The notes: generated from the letters alone by a model not told the origin. Positions 1-9,378 are shown, counted from the first letter of the stretch. The stretch: DNA of 21,919 nt from Auxenochlorella pyrenoidosa (GCA_001430745.1 KQ481938.1:480871-502789), one strand, 5' to 3'. Translations and numbers: made by a program.

Positions 1-33
<33 letters not shown>
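1..33 (+). repeat. CTG/CAG trinucleotide tract (11 units, truncated by edge)
   Basis: Eleven perfect CTG units lie at the left edge. They encode poly-Gln on the minus strand in the cofactor E frame. The true length is unknown because the tract meets the window end. Confidence 0.95.
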
Positions 34-34
<1 letters not shown>

Positions 35-405
35 GTGCTAGGCGCAGCCTCCACGGCGCCGCCGCCGCCCACGCTGCTGCTGCTATCGCCGCTGTCGCCG
101 CCATAGCGCTCGAGCGCTGCAGCTGCCAGGGAGCGCCCCAGGTCTGTTGCTTCCAGGAACTTTGGCAGCCTGACCAGGGAGCCCGCTGTGGGGTGGGCGG
201 CGCGAAAGTAGCGCCGCCCGGCGTGGCTGCCGTCGTGCTTGCCGCCGGCAGAGGGGTCGTCGTATTCGATGCCCACCCACTGCCCCGCCTGGCCGTCCAC
301 CGGGCCGACATAGCGCACGGTGGCGCGGTGCTTGCCAAACAGCACGACGCGCGCGCCCGCGGCAGGCGCCGCGCTGGCGCTGCTGCACCCCTCAGACACC
401 GCCAT
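1..405 (-). CDS. TBCE: Tubulin-folding cofactor E, N-terminal CAP-Gly exon (partial)
   Basis: The frame starts at the ATG at 405-403 and stays open to the window edge, giving 135 residues with no stop; the rest of the gene lies to the left. Residues about 17-80 form a CAP-Gly domain: RATVRYVGPVDG, then QWVGIEYDD, the GKHDG signature at 55-59, RRYF, and SLVRLPKF. The order and the following LGRSLAAAALERY segment match tubulin cofactor E better than CLIP or dynactin proteins. In that family the protein binds alpha-tubulin in the cytosol and, with cofactors C and D, helps form alpha/beta dimers; the CAP-Gly domain binds the alpha-tubulin C-terminal tail. After the domain comes a Gly/Ser-rich linker and an uninterrupted run of 11 Gln at the window edge, which is not part of the family core and probably separates the CAP-Gly from the leucine-rich repeats. 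No splice donor is evident before the edge. CAP-Gly assignment is firm; TBCE rather than another CAP-Gly protein is likely. Confidence 0.85.
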
Positions 406-816
406 GCCGCGCTGGGAGGGCTCGGCTGAGCGGAGGGCGGCCAGCACGGATCAGGAGCGTTGCGATTGGCAGGAAAGGCGCCGAGGCGGGAGGCCTGGCG
501 GCAAGCTGACGGCGGCTGACAGACCCGCACCTGCGGGCGTCTGCTATCACGTTGAACCTTCAATGGCTGCCCTCACCTGTGTGGAACAGTCCTGCGCTTT
601 GCAAACACCTGCCACCGAGGGAGGCGATTCGCCCTGACGAAGTGTACGCCGAGGGGCGGCGTCAAGCGATCTGTGGATAATTCGAAGAGTGCAGAATTCA
701 ATGGGGGCAGCTGCAGCGTGTCCTGTGCATCTCCCGCCGCACCTTCTTCTTGCCAATGCGGGCCGAGCGTCGGGCAGTCTTGGGCACGCTGCTAACATCA
801 CCGATCGCAGATCGCG
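406..816. promoter_or_regulatory. Divergent intergenic region between cofactor E and the Gln-rich gene
   Basis: The start codons at 405 (-) and 817 (+) are 411 bp apart and point away from each other, so both 5' UTRs and core promoters must fit here, or one shared bidirectional promoter. I see no TATA box or other motif I can name. Several open frames cross this stretch, but none has family-like composition. Confidence 0.4.
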
Positions 817-3501
817 ATGGCGTGCTCAATCAGGCTTCCTCTGGGTGAGTGCAGGACTGCCAAGGGATTGTGTGTGCTCTCATCGCTTGTTGCTCCTGGC
901 CCCAAGCTCGAGGCGTTTTCCCACCTTTTCTGCGCTCGCAGGCCTGGAAGATCATAGCCGGGCAACGGCCCTCCGCCTCTCTGCGCGCCCTACCCCGACA
1001 GCCAGACAGGCAAGTTTCAAGCTTTCAAGAGCTGCGGCCTGCCAACACCCTTTTCGTGCCTCCTTGAACGTCCGAGCACGAGCCCTGTACCGCCCGCTGC
1101 CTGCAGGCGCTGCACACCTGCGCCGCCAGCAGTTCAGCGACAGCCACCGCAGGCGGTGGCGATGCAGTCAAGCGGCAACAGACCCTGGCGAACAACGATG
1201 CGGCTGCCAGTCGAGGTGGGCAAGGGAGCAGTAACTGGGTGGTGCTGGTTCTAGCAACGCAGCCCTTAGCGCAAATGCTGCGTGCCGTTGTGCTCTCCCT
1301 CGTCACGCCTGGGTTAGCCTTGCCCACCCACGATTTTCACACGCGAACCCTCGCGTTTGGCCCGTTGTGCAGGCGTCCAAAGTACCGCAGCTGAGCAGCA
1401 GCAGCAGCAACAGCAGCAGGCGGTGGCGCCGCTGCCGAGCGAGGCCTTGTGGGAACTTCCCAAGACCAGGAGGCACCTGCGGCGCCGGCATGTGGAGCGG
1501 CCAGCACCCGAAGCCTTGATCCAGGCGGCAGCAGCCAAACAGCAGGAGCAGCAGCAGCAGCAGCAGCAGCGGGGCCGATTGGAACAGAGCCCTGCTGCCA
1601 GTGCTACTGCCGCGCACGAGGGGCATGCGCTGCAGCATACGCAGGCAGCGGCGCAGCTCGTGCAGGCAGCGGGCCATGAGCTGCAGGCGGCTGCAGCTGA
1701 TGTGGCAGTTGATGCTGCCGCAGCAGTGCAGCGCACAGAGCAGGCAGCTCTGGGCAGCAAGGTGGCCGCCGGTGTGCGGGACCAGCTGGCCAGCCTGCAG
1801 CACCTGTCGCAGCGGCAGCTTGCCAACCTGGCAGAGGCAGCACGGCATGCCAAGCAGCAGCTGGCAGCCAGCATGCCTGGTAGGCAGCAAGCCAACAGCC
1901 AACACCAGCAGCAGCAATGGCAGCAGGCAGCACAGCAGCAGGGGGCGCAGTCAAGTACTCATCAGCATACAGCTGCTGCCGCCGGGGTAAGGGGGCAGCT
2001 GAGCACTGTGCAGAGGACGGCCAGTCAGGCTGTGCACGCTGCCTCAGCACAGGTGCAGCGGCAGGTGGCTGGGCTGCAGCAGGCTGGACAGCAGCTGCAG
2101 GCACGGCTGCGCCACAAGCAGGCAGCTGGCAGGCGGCAGCAGCAGCAGTACAGAGCAGCGCCAGCACCTGCTCCCCAACCGCAGCAGGCTGCAGCACAAC
2201 AGCAGCCAGCAGTGATGCAGCCGCAGCCAGCCCGACTCACCGGGGCGGCACACCATGCCGTAACTGCCCAGCCCGCGGCGCCGCCCAGCAGACAGGCAGC
2301 CTCGCACGCCAGCATGGGCCGGTTTGTCCTGGCCTGGGCGCTGGGAGCTGCGACCGCGGCGCTCCTGCTGCTGCGCTGGCTGCGGGCGCGGCGGCGCAAG
2401 GCGCGGGCAGCTCAGGAGGCCATCAGGTGATTGCCCTGGGCTGTCGGCACTGCTGGTACTGGAAAGGTCTCCATTGCATGCAGCATGCAGCTGAAGAGCG
2501 CTGTCTGCCAGTGCTTGCTTCACCTGCACGGTCCTGCCAGGTGCCGCCTGCCTGCTGTCTACCTGCGGCTCTCTGTGCCCATAAGCAGCAGTGCAGTGCA
2601 TGAGGGGCAGGCACGACGGCATCTCGCCCTCCATGCACGTGCGCGTGCATAGGGCCCACCCTGCCCACCAATCTCTTGTGTGCCCCCCCCCACCCCCCAC
2701 CCCTCACCCCCTGCTGTTGCTCCGCAGGGACGCGGAGCAGCGCGCGCGTGCTGCTAAGCTGTACGACCGGCAGCGCCAGCGCTTCCAGCGCGCCCTGCTG
2801 GCTGCCGAGGACCTGGAGGGGGCAGACTCCTCTGTGTTCACTGCTGTGTCTCGTAAGGGCAGCGCCACCGGCGCCGGCGCGGCGCAGGATGGCGGCAGCG
2901 ACGCCGGCGGCGGCGCCAGCGAGGCCGACGGCGCCGGCAGCAGCAACCCGTTCCTGCGGGAGCTGCCGGTCAGCGCGGCGGCCGCGGCGGCTGCAGCCCT
3001 GGCCACTGCCGATGCAGAGGAGGATGAGGAGGCTGCTGATGTATTTGACCCTGCCAGCTGGGACGACGACGTGCGGCGGCAGTGGGAGTCGTTTGTGAGC
3101 AGCAGCAAGGTGAGGGGAGGGTGCGGCGCGGCGGCGCTTGACGTTGAGCTCGCTGGAGCAGGGCATCTGCACCGTGCCCAGAGCTGCGGACTTAGCCGTT
3201 GCTGGCTTCAGCGCATGCTGCAACCTGCAGCAGGCCGCTGGCCCTGTCCCTGAGGCCACGCCTGGCAGCTTCGAGTCAAGCCGGGGGGGGGCCGCCCGGC
3301 GTGCATGTTGCACATACGACTGCTTGTGCTCCATGCATCGCCCCATTGAGCCTCTGGAGCCTGCCGCACCGCGCCGTGCCAACCCCCCACCCCCCACCCC
3401 CACCCCACCCCCATCCTTTCCAGGTGAACAAGGGCAAGCTGTGGGACACCAGCCAGGTGGACGAGGGGCTGCCAGAGGTGTGGGTGGACCTGAACAAGTG
3501 A
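817..3501 (+). CDS. Gln-rich single-pass membrane protein, unknown function (4 exons)
   Basis: Model: exons 817-844, 1373-2426, 2728-3109 and 3424-3501, giving 513 aa. Donors are gtgagt, gtgatt and gtgagg; acceptors end gtgcag, ccgcag and ttccag; phases 1, 2 and 0 match at every join. The large exon has no ATG before its Gln tracts, so an upstream exon is required; MACSIRLPLG joins it in phase. Residues about 10-320 are very rich in Gln and Ala, with pure Gln runs and helical Ala/Gln/His stretches likely to be coiled or disordered. One hydrophobic segment at about 327-346 (FVLAWALGAATAALLLL) is followed by a strongly basic stretch RARRRKARA, so the basic side should be cytosolic or stromal. 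The C-terminal 170 residues hold a basic helix, a Gly/Ala spacer, an acidic patch EEDEEAADVFDPASWDDD and end EVWVDLNK. I do not recognise the family. The middle two joins are the surest; exon 1 is the weakest part. A possible extra exon starting at 942 could add an Arg/Ser-rich leader, but I could not close it with a strong donor. Confidence 0.65.
1389..1572 (+). repeat. Two CAG-rich poly-Gln tracts inside the Gln-rich gene
   Basis: Two clusters of CAG and CAA codons, near 1393-1420 and 1540-1570, encode Gln runs interrupted by Lys, Glu and Ala codons. They resemble the CTG tract at the left edge but are read from the other strand. Such tracts commonly vary in length between strains. Confidence 0.8.
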
Positions 3502-3870
3502 CCGGCACACCTCAAGCGTGGGTGGACTGTGCCCCGACCTCAGCATCGTGGCTGCTCTGCTCGCCGGCACCCCAGCTCCGCCACTCGCCTGCAAGGCCCG
3601 GCCGCGTGCCGCCGCCGTCTTTGCTTGCTCTTTGCGTCAGTTGCTTTGTGCCCTCGTGCCCTCGTACAATCAAACCACCTAACACACATGCCCGACCGAC
3701 TGTAGACTGCCTATTGAGGGTGCGCCCCTGCCAGGCCTCCTGTTTCGAACAGACTGACCCCTCCTCATGCCTGCCGCCATGTGCTCCCTTGAACCAAATT
3801 CCCTCCCCATGCCCTTCCCCACAAGCTGTTCTTCCTCCTTTCGGACCTCATGAACTCGTTTTTTTTAAAA
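3502..3870. other. 3' flank of the Gln-rich gene, no gene seen
   Basis: This holds the 3' UTR of the upstream gene and C/T-rich sequence, with a short T run near 3859-3866. I saw no supported coding segment and no clear TGTAA-type algal polyadenylation signal. The first tandem unit begins at about 3871. Confidence 0.5.
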
Positions 3871-5370
3871 TGCACATGTTGCAGGCTACAAAATGCTGAA
3901 CTGATGGTTGCTGGTGCGTGATGCAGAGGGCAAGCTGGCAGCTTCAGTGCAGGGAGTGCTGCAAGGTTTGGGGGGTGGCTCGGCCTGGGTAAAGAAGCCA
4001 GTTGCTGCTGCGGGCAGCGACCAGGAGCAGCGGCTGCAGTGGGTGCGCAGGCAGGTGAGCAATGCAACAATACTGGAGGCTGCTTGCCGAGCTGCATCCG
4101 ACACAGCTCTGCGCACCGCCTACCGCACGCCCTCCTGCCGCTGCCGCCGGCGCAGGTGCCGGCCCGGGCTTGCCGGCTCGTCTCCCCCGGCAAGCAGCGG
4201 CACCGATGCGTCCGCATCGCCTGCGTCGCCGCCCCGAGCACCGCCACTTATGTGCTCCTCGCTGCCGCCGCTGCTGGCGATGCCTGGCCGCCCTCTCGCT
4301 GCACTGCTGCGCTCCACCGCTGCTGGCGTGCCAGGTTCACGCTGGTGTGCTGCAGCAGATGCTGGGGTAGCCAGGTCTGCAAGAGGGGAGCAGCTTGGGC
4401 CTGAGCTCAGGACTGGGCAGGCAGGCGAGAAGGCAAAGCTGCCAGGCAGGCAGGCGAGGAGGCGGGGCGGCCAACGTCTTCCCGCTGCACAAAGGGCCAT
4501 GCACGGACCCACGTACGATCGGGCGGAAACGGCGGCGTGGGCGGGGGCATGGGCCGCGGGTTGGGGTATCCCCAGCGCAGCTCATCTGCATTAATTGGCA
4601 GCGGCGTTTGAGCAGGTGAAAGTCTGGCTCGAGAGCAAGTCCATGGGGGTTGCTGGTTGCCCTGCCGGGGGGGCAGATGCCTGGCCACCACGTGCTGTGC
4701 AAGACCCACCCGGTGCCTGCCATGCTGCAGCAAGCACACAGGGCCGCAGTTCGCTGCCCCCTACCCACCCAAGCGGCGGTTGATGGCAAGCAGCTCGTCA
4801 GTCAGCAGGGCAAGCCGCTGGTTGGCCGCCTGATAGGCTGCCTGGCTGCTGTCTGGTGTCGGCGGTTTGTTGGCCGCCTCCTCGGCGGCTGCAGGCTGCT
4901 GCAACCTGAACAAGCGATTGTGTGCCTCCCTGATCAATGGGAGGAGCTCTGTAAGCCTGGCGTACTCCTTGCTTGGCACCGGGCCCATCAGGCTGCACGA
5001 CGGCTCGCGCTGCTGCACCTTGCTGGGCAACGGGCGGGCGGCGGCAGCAGGGCAGGCAGCGGCAGCGCTCCAGAGGGCGCGGAGCCTGCAAGGAGCCCTG
5101 CAGCTCGACTGTCTGATGCGAGGTGCAGGGAGCGGGCTGCTGCGTCCACGCGCAAGGCGTCACGGTATTGCCCGGCGTGAGCCGTTGCTGCAGGCCTTTC
5201 TCCTCCAAAACGCACAGGAGAATATGGCCAGGCTGCTCGGCTCAAGAAACGGCAGAAGCTTTCACGGCGAGCTCGGAATTTCCATCAGCATGCACAGCAT
5301 GTCGCCTCTTCAGCCTTCAGTTTCCCCACTTTGATCTGCATTCTGCTCCTCAGCCCAAGCAGCCTGTGTT
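3871..5370. repeat. Tandem gene-bearing unit 1 of 3 (about 1.50 kb)
   Basis: Unit boundaries are set on a shared TGCACAT start, followed in each copy by sequence around an AAATGC motif and a TGATGCAGAG block. The same order of blocks recurs in units 2 and 3: 3' flank of the minus-strand gene, its three exons and introns, then a 5' block with shared elements near 5190-5300. True breakpoints could differ by tens of bases. Confidence 0.85.
4120..4988 (-). CDS. Tandem-family gene, copy 1; unknown function, 181 aa
   Basis: Model on the minus strand: exons 4988-4769, 4585-4517 and 4376-4120, both introns phase 1 with GT-AG ends. The protein begins MGPVPSKEYARLTELLPL, a likely helical region (residues 5-73) with the invariant core AANKPPTPDSSQAAY near 38-52. 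A short second exon encodes a proline-rich stretch, WGYPNPRPMPPPTPPFPPD (about 79-96), which could bind an SH3/WW-type or profilin-like partner. The third exon is Ala/Gly/Ser-rich and ends RRRQRQEGVR. No signal peptide or membrane segment is visible. The same three exons, with identical phases and equal lengths for the first two (220 and 69 nt), occur in copies 2 and 3, which is the main evidence that the model is right. Similarity in frame continues about 40 codons upstream of MGP here and in copy 3, so a longer N-terminus from an upstream exon is possible. I do not recognise the family. Confidence 0.7.
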
Positions 5371-6907
5371 TGCACATATGATAATGTGCTTGAGACAATG
5401 AAATGCCAAATCGTTGTTGTCATGGCGTGATGCAGAGCACGAGCTGGACAGCTCAGATGCAAGGGAGGGGTGCCAGGGGAGGAGCCGCTTGGGCCCAGTT
5501 GCTCCTGCGGGCAACGAACAGCAGCGGCGGCTGCAGCGGGCACACAGGCAGCTGAGCAATGCAACAATACTGGAGGCTGCTCGCCGAGCTGCATCCGACG
5601 CAACTCAGCGCACCCCTACCGCACGCTTTTCTGCCGCTGCCGGCGGCGCAGGCCCCGGCCCGCCGGCTCGTCCCCCGCGGCCAGCAGCGGCGCTGATGCT
5701 TCCGCATTGCCTGCATCGCCGCCCCGAGCACCGCCACATATGGCGAGTATCTCCCTGCCGCTGCTGCTGGCGATGCCTGGCCGGCCTGTATCAACCCTGC
5801 CGCGCGCCACCGCTGCTGGCGTGCCAAGTTCCCGCTGGTGTGCAGCAGCAGAAGCTGGGGTGGCCAGGTCTGCAAGAGGGGAGCAGCTTGGGCTCTGAGG
5901 TCAGGACCGGGCAGGCAGGCGAGAGGGCAGGGCAGCCAGGCAGGCAGGCCGGAACGCAGGGCAGCCAAGCAGGCAGGCGCAATGGCTTCCCGTAGCACTA
6001 GGCCATGCACGGACCCACGTACGATCGGGCGGAAACGGCGGCGTGGGCGGGGGCATGGGCCGGGGGTTGGGGTATCCCCAGCGCTGCTCATCTGCAGGAT
6101 ATGGAGGTGCGTTTTGGGCATCGGGGTGAGCATCCGGCTTGACAGCGAACGATTTGAGGGTTGATGGTTGCCCTGTCAGCGCGCGGATGCCTGGCCGCCT
6201 CGCGTACACAGGTGCTGTGCACGACACACCTGGTGCCTGTCATGCCACAGCAAGCATGCAAGGCCACACCCGCTGGCCTCTACTCACCCAAGCAACGGTA
6301 AATGGCATGTAACTCGTCAGTTAGCAGGACATACCGCTGGAGGGCCGCATGATAGGCTGCCTGGCTGCTGTCTGGTGTCGGCGGTTTGTTAGCCGCCTCC
6401 TCGGCAAATGCAGGCTGCTGCAGCCTGAACAATCGAAGCTGTGCATCCGTAATCAATGGGATCAGCTCCACAATTCTGGCATCCTCCTTGCTCGGCGATG
6501 GGCCCATCAGGCTGCACAACGACTCATGAGTGATCACACCGCTGCAACTTGTTGGGCAGCGGGCGGCCGGCGGTGCAAGGGCACGCAAGCGGTAGTGCGG
6601 CCCCCTGCAGGGCGGCGCGGAGCTTGCAAGGACTCCGACAACTCGACTGCCTGAAGGCGTGTAGCGAGCTGGGCTGCTGTGGCCCCGCGCAAGGCGCCAC
6701 GATGTTGCGTGAGCCGTTGCTGCAGGCCTTTCTCCTCCACGACGCACAGAAGGGATGTGCAGGTCTGCTCGGCTCAAGACACGGCAGGAGCTTTCTCGGC
6801 GAGCTCGGAATTTCCACCAGCATGCACAGCATGCGACACCAGCCTTCAGTTCCTGCGCCGCTCTCTTGGTATTGCGTTCTGCTCCTCAGCCCAAGCTGCC
6901 TGGTGTT
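5371..6907. repeat. Tandem gene-bearing unit 2 of 3 (about 1.54 kb)
   Basis: Head-to-tail copy of unit 1, joined directly to it with no spacer. It shares the gene, both introns and the 5' block. It differs by many short insertions and deletions in non-coding parts, including a net 10-base insertion just before the conserved start codon (around 6525-6540). Confidence 0.85.
5616..6507 (-). CDS. Tandem-family gene, copy 2; unknown function, 180 aa
   Basis: Exons 6507-6288, 6091-6023 and 5869-5616 on the minus strand; donors gtgagt and gtacgt, acceptors cctgcag and cttgcag, both phase 1. It starts MGPSPSKEDARIVELIPL and keeps the AANKPPTPDSSQAAY core, the WGYPNPRPMPPPTPPFPP stretch and the HLATPASAAAHQR start of exon 3. 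Roughly three quarters of exon 1 residues match copy 1. The stop codon is at the same place as in the other copies. Exon 3 differs most, with a changed segment around ARGRVDTGRPGIASSSG. A net 10-base insertion upstream of MGP breaks the frame that extends further N-terminally in copies 1 and 3, so if those have a longer N-terminus, this copy is either shorter or damaged. Confidence 0.65.
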
Positions 6908-7047
6908 TGCACATGTTCCGGGCTATGAAATGCTGAATGATTGGTTGTCGTGGGATGATGCAGAGTGCAAGCTGGCAGCTCAGATGCAAGGGAGGGGTGC
7001 CAGCGGGGGAGCCGCTCAGCCCAGCCGCAGCGAGCCGTGCTGCCGTG

Positions 7048-7109
7048 CCGCTGCAGCCGTGCCACCGCGGTCCACTTCCGCGTCAACCGCATGCCCTGGA
7101 GCAAGCCTG
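7048..7109 (+). repeat. Fragment related to exon 1 of the gene at 12552, inside unit 3
   Basis: This 62-base stretch aligns without gaps to 12563-12624, the first exon of the six-exon gene, with about 50 of 62 matching bases and a perfect 19-base run ATGCCCTGGAGCAAGCCTG at its end. In the shared frame both read RCSRA, then four to nine variable residues, then RMPWSKP. Units 1 and 2 have no equivalent, so the block was gained by unit 3. It lies 3' of the copy 3 stop codon and is unlikely to be translated there. Confidence 0.75.
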
Positions 7110-7225
7110 CTGCTCCTGGGGCCAGCGACCAGCAGCAGCGGCTGCAGCGGGCACGCAGGCAGCTGGGCAATGAAAGAGGCTGGAGGCTGCTCGCCGAGCT
7201 GCATCCGACGCAGCTCTGCGCACCG

Positions 7226-8152
7226 CTACCGCACGCCCTCCTGCCGCTGCCGCCGACGCGGGCCCCTGCCCAGGCTCGCCGGCTCGTCCCCGCCGGCCAG
7301 CAGCGGCGCCGATGCGTCCGCATCGCCTGCATCGCCGCCCCGAGCACCGCCACACATGGCGTGCTCCTCGCCGCCGCTGCTGCTGGCGATGCCTGGCCGC
7401 CCTCTCGCAGCACTGCTGCGCTCCACCGCTGCTGGCTTGCCGGGTCGCCGCTGGTGTGCTGCAGCAGATGCTGGGGTGGCCAGGTCTGCAAGAGGGGAGC
7501 AGCTTGGGCTCTGAGGCCAGCAGCGCAACCTGGCCTGCTCTACTGCAGTGCCCAGCCACGCTTCTCAGTGCGGGCACGCAGGCAAGAAGGCGGGTCGACC
7601 AGGCAAGCAGGCGCGATGGCTTGCGGGAGCACTGGTGCTGTGGACGGCCCCACGCACGATCGGGCGGAAACGGCGGCGTGGGCGGGGGCATGGGCGGTGG
7701 GTTGGGGTATCCCCAGCACAGCTCATCTGCAGGACATGGGAGCGGTTCGGGCAGGTGAGCATCCGGCTCGAAAGCGAACGATTTGGGGGTTGCTGGTCGC
7801 CCTGCCGGGGCGGTGGATGCCTGCAGGCAGGCATTAGGCTGCCTTGTGTCCGCAGGTGATGTGCAAAGCATGCCAGAGCAAGCCATCCCACAGCAAGCAT
7901 GCCGGGCCGCAATTTGCTGGCCAACTACCCACTCAAGCGACGGTAGATGGCAAACAACTCGTCAGTCGCCAGGACATACCGCTGGTTGGCCGCATGATAG
8001 GCTGCCTGGCTGCTGTCTGGTGTCGGCGGTTTGTTGGCCGCCTGCTCAACGAATGCAGGCTGCAGCAATCTGGACAAGCGATCCTTTGCCTCATCGATTA
8101 ATGAGAGGAGCTCTGTAAGTCGGGCAAACTCCTTTCTTGGCGACGGGCCCAT
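7226..8152 (-). CDS. Tandem-family gene, copy 3; unknown function, 182 aa
   Basis: Exons 8152-7933, 7726-7658 and 7485-7226 on the minus strand, both introns phase 1 (donors gtgggt and gtgcgt; acceptors cctgcag and cttgcag). It starts MGPSPRKEFARLTELLSL, keeps the AANKPPTPDSSQAAY core and the proline-rich second exon (one Arg to Pro change), and ends RRRQRQEGVR as in copy 1. The frame stays open upstream of MGP for another 105 codons, to an ATG at 8467, so this copy could encode a longer protein without any upstream intron. Units 1 and 2 do not allow that simple reading, so I keep MGP as the start. Function unknown. Confidence 0.65.
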
Positions 8153-8526
8153 CGAGCTGCACAACGACTCTCGCCGCTGCAGCTTGTCGGGCGTCCCGCC
8201 GGTGGCGGCAGGAGGGCTGTCAGCGGTAGCGGCACACTGCAGGGCGGCGCGGAGCCTGCAGGGAGCCCTGAAGCTCGACTGCCTGAAGACGTGAGCCGAG
8301 CTGGGCTGCTGCGCCCCGCGCAAGGCTTCACGGTGTTGCCCGGCGTGTGCAGCTGCTGCAGGCCTTTCGCCTCCACGACGCACAGAAGAGATGTGCAGGT
8401 CTGCTGAAACGGCAGGAGCTTTTACGGCGAGCTCGACATTTCGAGCAGCATGCACAGCATGGACCACTCTTCAGCCTTCCCTGCTACTCTTGGTTCTGTA
8501 TCCTGCTCCCCAAGCCCAAGAGGCCT

Positions 8527-9281
8527 GCACTGGTGATAACCCCAAAGAACCACAGGTAGGCGGAGAGTGCCTGCGGCCAAGGGGCCCTGGACAGCTGCCA
8601 AGACCAACACCACTCCTTGCCTGTGCCCACACGGCTGCCCCGAGGCTGCTGCCGGCCATGCATCAAGACCGCAGCACCAATAGATTGCCCCCTGCCTGCC
8701 GACTGCCTGCCGTCGGAGGTTCCGCCGCCGTCCGAGGGAGGCGGGTGGGCGCGCCGTCCAAGAAGAGCAGATGAGCCCCATGAGTGAGCCATGTTCCTTT
8801 TTTCCTGCCGCTGTGGCCTTGCCATGCGCATCACTCACGCGAGTCTGGTCCAGCTGGAGTTGCAGATGCACACCTTGCTACTGTCTCTGCAGTTGCTGCA
8901 TCTGGGTGGCTACCAGTCGACTCCCCGAGAGAAGGCTACGTTTGTGGCTGCCACCTCAGCCCTGCTGTCTGCCTCCTGTGAGCGCAGGGGCAGCAGTACT
9001 GTGTGTCGCAGCGCGTCCATGCATGGCGCTTTGCTTGCAAGATGTCACTGCCTGCCACCCGCCTTGCCAACATAGCTGCCTGCTCGCACCAGCTGCAGCA
9101 GGTCTTTGGTTGGGTACATGCCAGGCCATTCGTCTCTCGCTTACTCACTGTACCCCTGCGCTTCCTTGCCCCACAGCAATGCCCCCCGAGTGTTGTCTGG
9201 TCTGCAGGCTGAAAGGTGGCAAGCATGGGTTTGACTTGGTGTGTTCCCTCTCTGATCCCACTCTGCGGCTGGGCAGGGCAG
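8527..9281 (+). other. Gene-poor stretch with unproven coding signals
   Basis: No gene can be supported. A plus-strand frame around 8824-8980 (reading LQLLHLGGYQSTPREKATF) ends at a good donor-like cctgtgagcg, and may be an exon of a gene that continues to 9282-9378, but I could not link the two in phase. A plus-strand frame at 8771-9343 is Cys/Leu/Pro-rich and looks like chance. Confidence 0.3.
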
Positions 9282-9378
9282 GTCTTCGATGCGCATCATG
9301 TCTGGATGGTCCGCCCCCATTTCCTGCGGGAGTTGAGGGTTGAACACCCAGACGTGGTGCGCATTGCCGACCTGAGCA
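9282..9378 (+). CDS. Candidate internal exon, unknown protein
   Basis: The segment lies between an acceptor-like gggcagggcag and a consensus donor gtgagt. It encodes 32 codons reading VFDAHHVWMVRPHFLRELRV and then EHPDVVRIADLS, a composition (His, Asp, Trp, branched residues) unlike the Ala/Arg/Gly-rich chance frames around it. It ends in phase 1. I could not find partner exons that fit the phase, so it may be a relic. Family not recognised. Confidence 0.35.

Larger units (their letters stand above)
6908..8526. repeat. Tandem gene-bearing unit 3 of 3 (about 1.62 kb)
   Basis: Third head-to-tail copy. It is longer mainly because of an extra block of about 85 bp near 7025-7109 that units 1 and 2 lack; most of that block matches the first exon of the gene at 12552. 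The end is placed where similarity to the ends of units 1 and 2 fades, near CTGCTCCCCAAGCCCAAG. Confidence 0.8.

Noticed and set aside
942..1234. Extra exon of the Gln-rich gene with a transit-peptide-like composition
   Set aside because: The acceptor and phase at 942 fit exon 1, but no strong donor in the right phase joins it to 1373; the direct 844-1373 join is simpler.
3886..4116. Fourth exon for the tandem-family genes beyond the TAG
   Set aside because: The TAG is at the same place in all three copies, and the frames beyond it differ by insertions and deletions between copies.
6549..7514. Plus-strand open frame of 321 codons
   Set aside because: It runs antisense across units 2 and 3, is Ser/Ala/Arg-rich, and crosses the inserted fragment; the corresponding frames in units 1 and 2 are broken.
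8771..9343. Plus-strand frame of 190 codons
   Set aside because: Cys/Leu/Pro-rich composition typical of chance frames here, no homologous feature, and better splice-like signals lie in another frame.
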